From Erythrophleum ivorense (taxonomy: Eukaryota > Streptophyta > Magnoliopsida > Fabales > Fabaceae): a stretch of 64,000 nt of DNA. A program made the translations under genes and the position numbers. Positions 42,565 through 53,700 of this stretch are shown piece after piece; within the stretch, counting starts at the first letter, position 1, and each line of letters starts with the position of its first letter. Under the pieces are notes generated by a model. That model was not told the origin of the DNA and ran no database searches. It saw nothing but the letters and a program-made list of their open reading frames with translations. The DNA is taken from positions 3,557,501 to 3,621,500 of the forward strand of contig JAIUCV010000076.1 of NCBI GenBank assembly GCA_026724425.1, given 5' to 3'.

Positions 42565-43411
42565 GCTTACCACGTATTGCCCATCAAATACTATATCCGG
42601 AGATATAACAAGCTTTTGGAGAGTATATCAACCTAGGATCAAGTCACTAGTTAGCTACTCTGGCAACAAGCATTAGGCGTAAATAAAGATGGAGAACCAC
42701 AAGGTTTCCCCTTTATTTAACAACCGATTCTCGAAGGCAATTATGTCATGTCCTCATTGAAGGATCCATAATTCAATAAATGGGGCTAGTAAGATAGAAG
42801 GAAACTCATAGATCTAATGAAAAGAGGCGGAGAGATAGAGATCAAACCGTGGCTCTTTCATAGAGAGAAACCTCTATTCCTAGACCATAAACTTAAAGAA
42901 ACATGTAAATATGTACAAATGCAAAAAGGAAAGAAAGAAAGAACAAAGAAGACTACCTAAGTGGCTCCGAAACATTATTGAGAGGTGTTAGAAATATGAG
43001 AGGATGATCGATACAAAAGGCTAAAAGCAAGTATATTTAGGTGAGAAGGAGCCTAGGTCGGGTAAGTTAATGCGCGGGCAAGAAGAGGAAAGTTTCCATT
43101 TCTTCTCCGGTTGAGCTTGCACGCCAAGTCTTGGTTCTTTGGGCCGAGATCATTCTTCAAGGACTCCAGTACAATTAGATAATGACATGTTGAATGAATC
43201 CCAGTCTTAGCCCGGAGTAGATCGGGTCGAAGGGTACACCATTTTTTGCGTGGGCTTCGTTTCCTCGCCAGACGGATATGTCTTGGTAAAACGGGCGTAT
43301 CTCCCTGATGACTGATCCAAATAACCTAATTCCACTCCGCCGTGATGCATGACTCGAATATATGGAAGATCATAATTTTTGGACGTCGAGAAGACCTTTT
43401 ACCACGGCCAT
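42565..43411 (-). repeat. LTR fragment of the element B/G family
   Basis: On the minus strand it matches parts of the B LTR: the AAGCTTGTTGTATTGCC-AAACTAG-type segment, the CTTCCCGACGTCCAAAAATC-type segment and others. No coding sequence follows, so it is a truncated or solo LTR. The left border against the LINE is not sharp. Confidence 0.65.
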
Positions 43412-43426
43412 CGACCTTTTAGAAGG

Positions 43427-43564
43427 GGCGATAGCTCAAATAGTCCACTTTCAGAAACTAATTGCTTAAATAGATCCACCTAATGTATTTAAGCCTGTTA
43501 TTTTTCACTATGAGGGTTTATTTCTGTCATTAGTTTCTGAAAGTGGACTATTTGAACCATTCCC
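43427..43564. mobile_element. short MITE or foldback with 26-bp perfect arms
   Basis: Arms 43436-43461 and 43530-43555 are perfect reverse complements (core CAAATAGTCCACTTTCAG). The ends continue imperfectly (ggggcgatagc / accattccctc). About 135 bp in total, no ORF. Confidence 0.8.
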
Positions 43565-44070
43565 TCTAAAAAGAAAGAGTTAGGTAAAGGATAATCTTTG
43601 AAAACATTTAATGAAATGATATAAGATAGCTTGAGATATCATTAGAAACCGCCTTGAACTCATAACACTAATGTATAGTCTTTCCACTTTCGTGAATCCA
43701 ACCACTATGTTTAATCAACCTAATAGACTCAACTTTCGATGGTTATTACAGGTTGAAAACATGCATAAAAGATGTTTAAGTTATGATTGTTCACTAAGTC
43801 CCTTAAGTCAACTTTTGGTTGCTTAAGATATTAGCTCATCAAATACTAGATCCGGCAATACAACAAGCTTTTGGAGATTGTATCAACCTTAGATCAGATC
43901 ACTAGACGCGCTTTCCTACCAACACAGCATTAGAATTAGGTAAAGATGAAGAACCATTAGATAAAATATCATATTTAAGCAATCATATTGTCAAAATCAT
44001 GTCATGAAACCATATATTTCCTCGGCCTAACAAAGGATCTACTCGGACATTATGCAATCAAACAAGCAAA

Positions 44071-46378
44071 CACTACAAGAAAACATATTGTTTCCATCGA
44101 TTATTTACAACGAAAATAAAACGTCGGAAAATTACATCGACCTTACAACGATTTAACAACGATTTTCAAAATCGTCGTAAATTAGTCGTAAATTGGCGAA
44201 GAAATAAAACGTTGTTAAATCGTCGCAAAGTAACATTTTTTTTTACGACGATTTCATGACGTTTTCATATATCGTTGTAAATTCATCGTTAAGTCAAATC
44301 TATTTTACAACGTAATATTTACGTTATAAAATAGCGTCTTATTTACAGACGATTTATGATGTCTTATCTGGGCGTATTCCAACATTTATTTTCGTTGTAA
44401 CTTCGTTGTAAATTACAACGAAATTGAGACGAATCGTCGTAACTTTGTTCTAATTTACAACGAATTTACATCGAATTGGTCGTAAATTTGTCGGCTATTG
44501 TAAACCATAATTTCGATTCCATACGATGAAATTTACTATTGAAAATGTCACTTTACGACAAATTTACAACGAATCGTCGTAAAATCGTTGTAAAATTGAA
44601 ACCTTAAACCCTAATATTACACTAAATCACAGTTAATTGATGATAAGTCTAACCATCATCAAATATTAACATATTTGAAGTTTAAACCAAGCTTATATAT
44701 GTTGTTTAAGTTTAGTGATGAGTGATACAAACATTACATATAGTGTGAGTTTAGGGTATATGTAATCCACGTGAATTTTTGTATCTATGAAAATGATTTT
44801 GTGCTTTGACATAAACAAAACAAATCTCAATATCAGTTCGGTCTTTAGAGTTAAAATTGATCACGTAAGAGTTTAGGGAAATTTTAGGGTTTAGGGTTAT
44901 ATTTTACGACGATTTACCAATTAATCGTTGTAAAGTCGTGGTAAAATAGTGATTTTGAATATTAAATTCTTCCTATGAAATTGAATTTTTCGATTAAATT
45001 AGCCGACGATTTTACGATGATTCGATGTAATTTTCCAACGAATTTACATTGATTCATCCTGCGTGCGGGAAAAACAAAATTCTAATTTTCGATTTCCAAC
45101 GATTTTTTGAAATCGTCGTAAATTCGTTAGAAACTTAAAATTTTCACTAATCCCGCGTGCGGGAAAAAGAAAAAAAAAAAATTTCCGATTTCCAACGAAT
45201 GTACAACGATTTTTTGAAATCGTCGTAAATTCGCCGGAAACTTAAAATTTTCACTAATCCCGCGTGCGAGAAAAACAAACATTATAATTTCCGATTTCCA
45301 ACTAATTTACAACGATTTTTTGAAATCGTAGTAAATTCGTCGGAAACTCTAAATTTTCACTAATCCCGCGTGCGGGAAAAACAAAAATTTGAATTTCCGA
45401 TTACCAACGAATTTACAACGATTTTTTGAAATCGTGGTAAATTCGTCGGAAACTCTAAATTTTCACTAATCCCGGGTGCGGGAAAAACAAAAATTTGAAT
45501 TTCCGATTTTCAACGATTTCAAAAAATCGTTGTAATTTAAATTCGTTGGAAAATTACAACCAATTAACGAGGGCGGAAAACTCCATATATACCCACCAGA
45601 TCTCGCCATCTCCTCTCATTCTCTCTCAATTCTCCAATTCTTCACCAACTCTCCCTTTTCCTTATGATAAAAATATAGTTTTTAATTAAATTTTATTTCT
45701 GTTTTTTTTTTCAATAATGGTTTTAGCTATAGTTGGAATAATTGATTTATTTAATTTTTTGAATAGAATAATATGTATAGGGATGGAAAATGAGTTAAAA
45801 ATATATTTGGAATTATTTTTATAGAAATGGTTTAGTTAATATATAAATGTATTAAACATATAACTTTTAATTGTACATTTTTATTTCGAAAATAATTATT
45901 TAAATATATTTTTCGGCTATAAATTGATATGAATTTTTTTTTTAATAGGTATACAAAATCGTTGTAAATTCGTCGTAAGCATTAACGTCGTATTAACATC
46001 GAACCATTTGCGACGATATAACGACGAAAATATATATAATTGATTTTAACCGGCTGTTAACGAAGATTTGGTTCCGTCGTAAATTAAAATTGCATTTCGT
46101 CGTAATTTGCTTGTTAGATTATACATCGAGATAACGACGAAAACACTTTTTCGTTGTAAATCAGTTGTAAATAATACAACGATTTTACGACGATTATTAA
46201 CGTCGAATTAACGATGACATTTGTGTCGTCGCAATTTACGACGAATTTACGACGATTTTAAATTAACGTCGATCGCTTACCGACGATTTGAAAATCGATG
46301 GAAATTCGATGTAAGAGACGATTAACATCGATTTTACAATGAATCCGGCCGTCGGAAAAGGCCTGTTTTGTTGTAGTG
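44071..46378. mobile_element. non-autonomous CACTA (Spm-like) element
   Basis: Ends CACTACAAGAAAACA ... TGTTTTGTTGTAGTG, flanked by the 3-bp TSD AAA (44068-44070, 46379-46381). The interior is full of short direct and inverted ACGACGAT/AACGAAT motifs, typical subterminal repeats of this superfamily. No transposase ORF. 2308 bp. Confidence 0.88.
45040..45540. repeat. tandem array, about 106 bp unit, inside the CACTA element
   Basis: The motif CCCGCGTGCGGGAAAAA recurs at about 45058, 45152, 45259, 45365 and 45471, so the period is 94 then 106-107 bp. Each unit also has TTTTTTGAAATCGTCGTAAA-type sequence. Confidence 0.85.
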
Positions 46379-47282
46379 AAAGCATGATTGAAAACATTAT
46401 GCAAGTATATTATAAAGAGATTAGGGATATAAGGCTTCTCTATTGATGAAGAAGTCGATCTCCCTTGATAACTCTCGGATCCAAGTACAAAAAAGAAAAG
46501 AACAAAGTGTTTAAGAATTTATGTGTGCAAGTGCAAAGACTTGAGCGACGCCTCATTCTTCTTCCTTCTGGACGGCGCACCTCCTAGGGCTTCTCTCCTT
46601 GACAGCTAATCTCCTCTCTGAACAAGCACACCCTTTTCGCAAAGACTAAAAACAGGTATTTATAGGGTGAAGTCGGTTAGGGTATTGAAGTGCTGGAAAA
46701 AGAAAATTTCCGGTAAATCGGGCTTGATGTTTTGCGACGTGTAAGGGCCGAGATCACACCAAGGAAATCACCAAGAACAGGCTAGGTCTATGTTAAGATG
46801 AGCAAAGCCTAAACCGCGGAACTTCGGGCCGTGGGTTACACCAAATCTCCGTGGGCTTCATTTCCTCGCCAGACGGACATGTCTTGGGAGAAAAAAGGTT
46901 TCTTCCTGATTTAAAATCCAAATGACTCCATTCTACTTCTCCGTGAAGAATGACTAAATTATCTATCCATCAAGATCAAGATCATGATTTTTGGACGTCG
47001 GGAAGACCTTCTACTGCAGCCATTTTCCTGATGCTCCGGTTCTGTCCGATTGCGGAAATATGATATATGAAGTTTTATTAATGCTCTAGACTTGGAAACT
47101 TGCAGGGATTATGGTTTGAGGCCCATTTGGTCATTTTTGTATCTTTTTTGATGTTTTAAACTGTTAAGACTCCAAAACCCAACAAATACAAGAAAACTAC
47201 CTCTAAAGGCATAAAACCTTATTGAAAATACTTAAAAACATAATAAAATACTAAGAAAAAACATGTAAAATATGGTTATATC

Positions 47283-48030
47283 TGAAACAACCATTTTTAT
47301 TTTATTTTATTTTATTTTATTTTTTTTGAACTCAATACTTAGCGGAAGACTTTAAATAAATAATCAAATAATCAATTCAGTTCAACAACAATTAACTCAA
47401 TATCAATAACCAAATAAGTAACCAATTCCAGAGATAATTCCATAAACATAATTAAACTCTAGCAACCTAAACACCAGGTTTGCTACCAACTTAAACAATA
47501 ATCAATAAACAATAAACCAATATTCCTATCATCCCCCTCTCCAGCCTCGATCCTGCGGTTACACACTCCTGTTACCTGCGGTCACATTAGAAAAGAGATG
47601 CATGAGTATTTAAGAAATACTCAGTGACACGGTCATCCCGTCTACAAGCCAATTACGCCAACCACTAGACAATACAGCAATCACCATCAACAGTAAACAA
47701 CAACAGCACAACAAAACACGACAAACTCAAAACAGAACAATGGTGTCGACCGACACCCCCAAGGAGTCGTTCGACACTCCCAACTCGGTGTCGATCGACA
47801 CACCCAGAGGGTGTCGCTCGACACTAGCGAAAATCGGTGTCGACCGACACCTTTACACCTAAAAGGTGTCGCTCGACACACGCCCGACAGCTCGAAATCC
47901 AGAACGATAAACAGTGCGACACAAGCCTATAAACACCAAATCAATGGGATTCAACCCCCATAATCGATCAATCACTCAAATAACTCAAGAACAACGCAAA
48001 GACAACTCAAACTATCAATCAACACTAAAA
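47283..48030 (-). repeat. partial 3' LTR of element F with palindrome cluster
   Basis: Homologous to 61787-62505. At 47742-47880 it has six GGTGTCG-NN-CGACACC-type palindromes in 140 bp: 47742, 47763, 47787, 47810, 47836 and 47865. Confidence 0.85.
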
Positions 48031-48032
48031 TT

Positions 48033-49380
48033 CTACCACGAAGAATTTACAAAGTCTGAGTCAAAAATTTTACCTGTGATCTGGCCTGACTGACTCGTCT
48101 GGCCCAACTCTGTCGGCGACGAGTACACACGCGCCACTCCTCCAGTCTGATCCAACGGCTGCAACGCTGACTGAATCGCCAATGGCTGAACCGCCGCCAC
48201 TGACATCGGCTGCAACTTGGGACACATTGGCCTGATATGCCCCGACTCTCTACAGTAGAAACACACCGTAGCATCCCTGGATGCCTCCCTCTTGGGACAA
48301 CTAGCAACCCTATGCTCCATGCTCTCGCAGCCATAGCAACCACCCTTGCTGCTCAAGCTACTAACAGACATCTTGTCTGCTCTCCTCTTCTGGCCTTGCG
48401 CCAGCTTGTCACCCCTGCCAGAGCTAGACTCAACACTCCTGCGCTGCTGCTGGCCCCTCTGCTGGGTAGTAGGAGCAACTTCAGATGGCACCGCTACTGG
48501 ACCAACCTGCTCACGAAGGTCCTGCTCAATGGAGCCGCCAGCTCCACCAACTCTGCTCTCGTGGTGTACAACCACCTCTGCACTGAATCCAGATACTCGA
48601 CCGAAGACCCTGTAATAACCTCATCGTCAGGGCCCGCTCACCCTCAAAACCAAAACCTGTATGCACCACGAGTCTGCCGAACTCCACATCTTACTCTCGC
48701 ACTGATCTGTCACCCTGAGTCAATGCCATGAGCCTCATCTGGAATTTGTCTCGAGCCTCCTGAGAAAAATACTTGGCGTTGAACTCTGGTAGGAATTCGC
48801 CCCAAGTCCACACTGCCCTCCGAGTCACAACAGATCTCCACCACAAATGCGCGTCTCCACTAAGGTAATGCACCGCTAGCTCAACCCGATACTCCTCTGG
48901 ACACCTGACTGAACCAACGTTCCGCTCCAATCTCTGCCGCCACTCATCGGCCTGCTCAGGCTCACTTCCGCCCTCAAAGAATGGTGTCCCAATCCTCTGC
49001 ATCTCCCTCATCATCTCTAGATAAGGCGGACGCCCAAACATCGCAGCCCCATGCTGCCCAACGAAACCTGCAGCCTCATGCTGCCCAACAAATCTTGCAC
49101 CCACTTGTGCCCCGACCACTGGAGGTGCACCCGGAGACTGCTGTGGAACCGTCTGCGGAAGACGTGCCAACAGCTGCGTCAGTATCCCCACTATCAAGTC
49201 ACCCTGAGCGGGAGCCGCACCCCCACCCTGAGCCTCCCCAACTCCTGCGCCACCACCGGCACCTAAACTGGCCACACCCGCTACTGACTGTGTCACTGAC
49301 GAAGTCGCCACACTAGGCACTGCACTCTCCGCTGAAGCCTCTGGTAAACCACGCCCACGACCCTGACCTCCACGGCCCGC
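48033..49380 (-). pseudogene. element F gag, main part
   Basis: Gag with the capsid segment (TPFFEGGSEPEQADEWR, AKYFSQEARDK) at 49380-48690, a TAA stop at 48691, then a frame change. Two CCHC knuckles follow at 48255-48160: CYGC-x4-H-x4-C and CFYC-x4-H-x4-C. The end near 48075 shows a donor-like ACAG|GTAAAAT where the intron of element A lies. The first 28 codons are at 61580-61497, on the other side of element D. Confidence 0.85.
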
Positions 49381-50584
49381 TGATATATCATGGTTTTTAT
49401 GGGTTTTTGCCATGATATAAGTCTTGTATATAGAGTCTTTTTAGTGTTTTTGGAGTCTTTTCTACTAATTACAGGTCTTAGGCACATTTGGAGCTGAATT
49501 GGAGATAATGGAACATTTTGGATACATTTTGGAGACTTATGCTGATTTATTGAAGTTACTATCGATCCTGGACGTTGGTGTCGATCGACACCAATACTGG
49601 TGTCGGTCGACACCGGTATCTGCCAAAGGTGCTGCGCGAGTTTTATGAAGATTTGGAGAATTGCACTTTGGCCCAGAAGTTTCCATTATTTACAAGAAGG
49701 CCCAAGTCGTGTTTTTAGGTTTATAAGCCATTGTTTAGGCTTTTTCTATTTTATATATCTTATTTTCATTGAGACTAGAGAGATTTTGTTCCAGAGCTTT
49801 TGGGGAGATTATTCTGCAACTCTGTTCGTCTGAGAGAAGAATCTGAACCCCTGTTATTTCTACTTATCTCTTTAATGCAATTTATTCAGTTTATGATGTT
49901 GTTCTCAATAGCCATATCTGAGTAATCTGCTAGTTAGGTTTTGGGTTTTTCAAAGGTTGAAGATGGATTGTTAGAATTAGAATAATGTTAGGATAATCAT
50001 ATAGTTCTTCATCTAGATTGTGCTTAATCATTGATTTCTAGAATTGATCACCTGGAATTCATACTTAGGATAATTGATAGATGCGAAAGTATTATTAGTT
50101 TCCCGACATATCTTAGATGAGCAAAATACCTATCTGCAAAGGAATTTGGTTTAGGGATTTTGTGAACAATTGAACATGGAATTAGTGCTTGTCTAGTTTA
50201 TTGAATTTGCAAAGAAATTTGGAATTCTAGGATTTAGACATAGACAATCTCCGCAGCGAAAGCTGGTTGATTTTACATTAGTGTTCATGTTCGAGAACGG
50301 TGCTTAAATAATATCCTGATAGTTTTTACTCTACAATTTCGGATTCAACCTGAGAAATTCCCAAGGCCTAGCGTTTGTCTCTCTTGAATTTAATCTCATC
50401 AAACAATCATCTGCTGCTTTTTGGTTACTTAATTTGCATTACATTTACACTATTTCTCTTAGCAATATTTGAATCTAGGAATTTACTGTGCGACAACTTG
50501 ACGTTTGGATTCGATAACCCTATACACTACACATTGATTGCTGTACACTTGCAGTAGATTAATAGGGAAAACTTAGACCTATCA
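49381..50584 (+). repeat. 5' LTR of element D
   Basis: TGATATATCA ... ACCTATCA. Near its start is a hairpin with 10-bp arms (49384-49393 and 49410-49419). Palindromes at 49577-49592 and 49599-49614. Confidence 0.93.
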
Positions 50585-50590
50585 AGTTTT

Positions 50591-50603
50591 TGGCGCCGTT
50601 GCC
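50591..50603 (+). other. primer-binding site of element D (tRNA-Asp, 13 nt)
   Basis: TGGCGCCGTTGCC matches the tRNA-Asp PBS of B and C, but the next bases (AATCG) diverge. Confidence 0.8.
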
Positions 50604-50714
50604 AATCGTCTCTTTCGTTGCCGTTAGATTTTTAGTTTTAGAATTTTGTCTACGATTTTTCTTATCTTTTGTTACTCACTTGCTCTATAACTTTCTTTTT
50701 GGTGTTTCAGGTGT

Positions 50715-53700
50715 ATGCCTAATCGCAAAACCAGAAGCAACAGGGACAAAGAGCTAGTCAATCTCAGTAATCAAGAGCTAGCACACTTAGAGCGTACAAA
50801 CAGAAAAGGGAAGAAGCCAGTTGAGATGAACGGGCCACTGATTTTGGTTCGACATGATGACGGCACTCTGTTTGACAGCGAAGGAAACAAGCGCAATGCG
50901 CAAGGGCAGAAACTCGATGATGATGGGAATGTGATAGTTGAGGCACCCCCAGTTCAGCCTGCACTTAATGTTGCTGCGCATAACCAGGCTGTACCGAATC
51001 GCACTCTTGGTGACCACAACAGGCCGGATTTGTTCTATGCTAATCGGTCTGCGATTCGCCCTCCTTCGTTCCAGAGGAATGACTTTGAGCTGAAGCCTGC
51101 ATTCTACACTCTTGTGGGTCAGCATCTCTTTCATGGTCTTCCTCATGAACACCCCATGGATCACATCGAGAGATTCGAAGATCTGGCCAACAGCATCAAG
51201 GCCAATGGAGTCACTAGTGACTACCTTTTCTGCAAGCTGTTCCCTTACTCTCTTTCTGGGGATGCAGCTTACTGGTTGAAGCAGTTGCAGCCAGGATCTT
51301 TAACCAACTGGGAGGACACCAAGAAAGCATTCTTAAATAACTTCTATGATGATGCTAGGTCCGAGGAGTTGAGAAATAGTATTTCACAGTTTTCTCAAGG
51401 ACCAACTGAGGCATTTAAGGCTGCTTGGGTGCGATTCAGGTCCTACCAGAGAGACTGTCCACACCATGGTTTCACTGAAGTTCAGCTGCTGGGCATTTTC
51501 TTCAGAGGAATTGATTGGAGGTACCAGATGGCTCTCGATGCTGCGAGCAATGGTAACTTCAACACTCGCTATCCAGATCAAGCTTACCAACTTATAGAGA
51601 ACTTGGCATCTAGCAATAGTACCAAGAATGCTGATTTTGAGAGGAAGAAGCTTGGTGGAAATCTGGATGGAAGCCAAATTGCAGAAGTTAAGGCTAAGCT
51701 AGACTCTATGCACAGCCTTCTTGTGGGGAAGAAATCAGTTCAGTTTGCTGCAGAGGTAGAGTCTTTTGAACCAGTGGAAGAGTCAGAGGAAGAAGATGTT
51801 AACTACATCAATGGAGCTGGTTTTCAGGGTCAGAGATTTGGTAATCAGCAGGGTAACAGAGGCTACAATGGAAGCGGGCAGAAGAGTTCTTTTGCAGGAA
51901 ATCAGAGTTCTTCAGGATTTACAAAGACACAGTTTCAGAAGCCTTCCACTTCCAGCAGTTTCACAAGGAACTACGGTTCCTCTTCTTATCAATCACCTCC
52001 TGCACAAACAGCAGATGATGTGAAGTCCATGTTTGAGCAACTTCTAGAAGGACAACAGAAGATAACTGTGGACTTCAATGGAAAAATGGATGCTATGTAT
52101 CAAGATCTGTCTGGGAAGTTTGAGTCTTTGAGCACTCATGTCAAAAAATTGGATACTCAAGTGGCTCAAACTGCTGACTCTGTTCGGAGACAAGAAGGAT
52201 TCCTTCCTGGAAGAACTGATACCAATCCAAAGCACCAGTGCAATGCAATCACTCTGAGAAGTGGAAAGGAGCTTCATCCAGTGCTGAAACAGGGCTTGAA
52301 TTCGGAGCAAATTGAGGAGTTGCAGGATTTTGAAGAAGAAAATTTCGCTTCTGCAGAGCCAGTGTCGATCGACACCACTGGGTGTCGATCGACACCAGAA
52401 GCCGAAACTACGTACGACGGACGTTTGTCGACCACCCCGGTCGACACGAACCAAGCGGATTCGACACAAACGACTAGTGTCGATCGACACCACCAGGGTG
52501 TCGGTCGACACCGGTCTCAGACACCTGCAACTCGTGCAAAAGTTGCAGACAAAGTCGAGGAGAGGGTCTACAAACCTAAGATACCCTTTCCTAAGCCTCC
52601 TAAGAAGTCCAAGCAAGAGCTAGAAGATGCTAAGTGCAAAGCTATCATGGATAAGCTTGTGATTGAGATTCCTTTGATTGATGCTATAAGACTAACTCCT
52701 GTGATCAGAAGATATGTGAAGCAGATGGTCACCAAGAATTTGAGTCTTGAACAAGGAGTGATGATGATATCTGAACAAGTCAGTGCTGTTATTCAGAATA
52801 GGATTCCAGAGAAGCTTGCTGATCCTGGAAGTTTTGTGTTAGACTGCACTATTTTTTCTGACAGGTTTAAGAGATGTTTGTGTGATCTTGGTTCTAGTGT
52901 GAATTTGATGCCTCATTCAGTTGCTCTCCACTTGGGCATGACTGATTTCAAGCCAACCAAGATATCTCTTATACTAGCTGATCGGTCTATCCGGATTCCA
53001 GAAGGTGTGATTGAAGATGTGCCAATCAAAGTAGGAGATTGCATGATTCCTACAGATTTTGTGGTGCTGGAATATGGTGAAGAGCCTAAGGACCCTCTGA
53101 TTCTTGGCCGGCCATTCTTGGCTACAGCTGGAGCTATTATTGATGTCAGGAAAGGCAGCATCGCCCTGAATGTGGGTGATTTGGTCATGAACTTTGACAT
53201 GGATAAGCTGATCAAGAGACCCATGATCGATGGCCAAACATTCTATGTCGACACTCTCACCACTTTCGCAGAAGAAGTCTTTCAGGAGATGCACCCTGCT
53301 GATCCTCTAGAGAGAGCATTGACTACTTCTGCAAACCAAGCAGCGTTTATGGATGACATTACTGCTGGGTATGTCAAGATGCTGGACACTTGTGAGCATG
53401 TGATGGGATTGATTGCTACAGAGGAGCTGGTTGTAACTCCAGCGAAGGCTGCGATGCTTGGTGATTGGAGCGAAGCGAACGCTCCCAAACTCGACCTCAA
53501 ACCACATCCTGCAGGTTTAAGGTACGCATTTCTTGGACCGAATTCAACTTATCCCGTTATTGTAAATGCTACTTTAAACAACGCAGAGCTCACTTTACTG
53601 CTAAGCAAGCTGCGCACTTTTCGCAAAGCTCTTGGCTATTCTCTTGATGATATTGCAGGAATTTCTCCAGATTTGTGCATGCATAGGATTCACTTAGAGG

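Larger units (their letters stand above)
43565..47282 (-). repeat. 3' LTR of element G, interrupted by a CACTA element
   Basis: On the minus strand 47282-46382 and 44070-about 43565 match the B LTR (ATATTTTACATG, ATGCCTTTAGAGGTAGTTTTC, CGGAGCATC and later segments). The LTR's outer end lies across the element F insertion: its last base before the internal region is 63112. G is more diverged from B than the two B LTRs are from each other. Confidence 0.75.

Noticed and set aside
45040..45540. CRISPR-like regular repeats
   Set aside because: Units are contiguous 106-bp tandem repeats in a plant CACTA element, with no unique spacers.
47742..47880. Palindromes read as a CRISPR or terminator array
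   Set aside because: The genome is a plant; units are spaced irregularly and lie in an LTR.
52044..52616. 190-codon minus-strand ORF in element D gag-pol
   Set aside because: A shadow frame kept open by the palindromes and by coding bias of the real frame.
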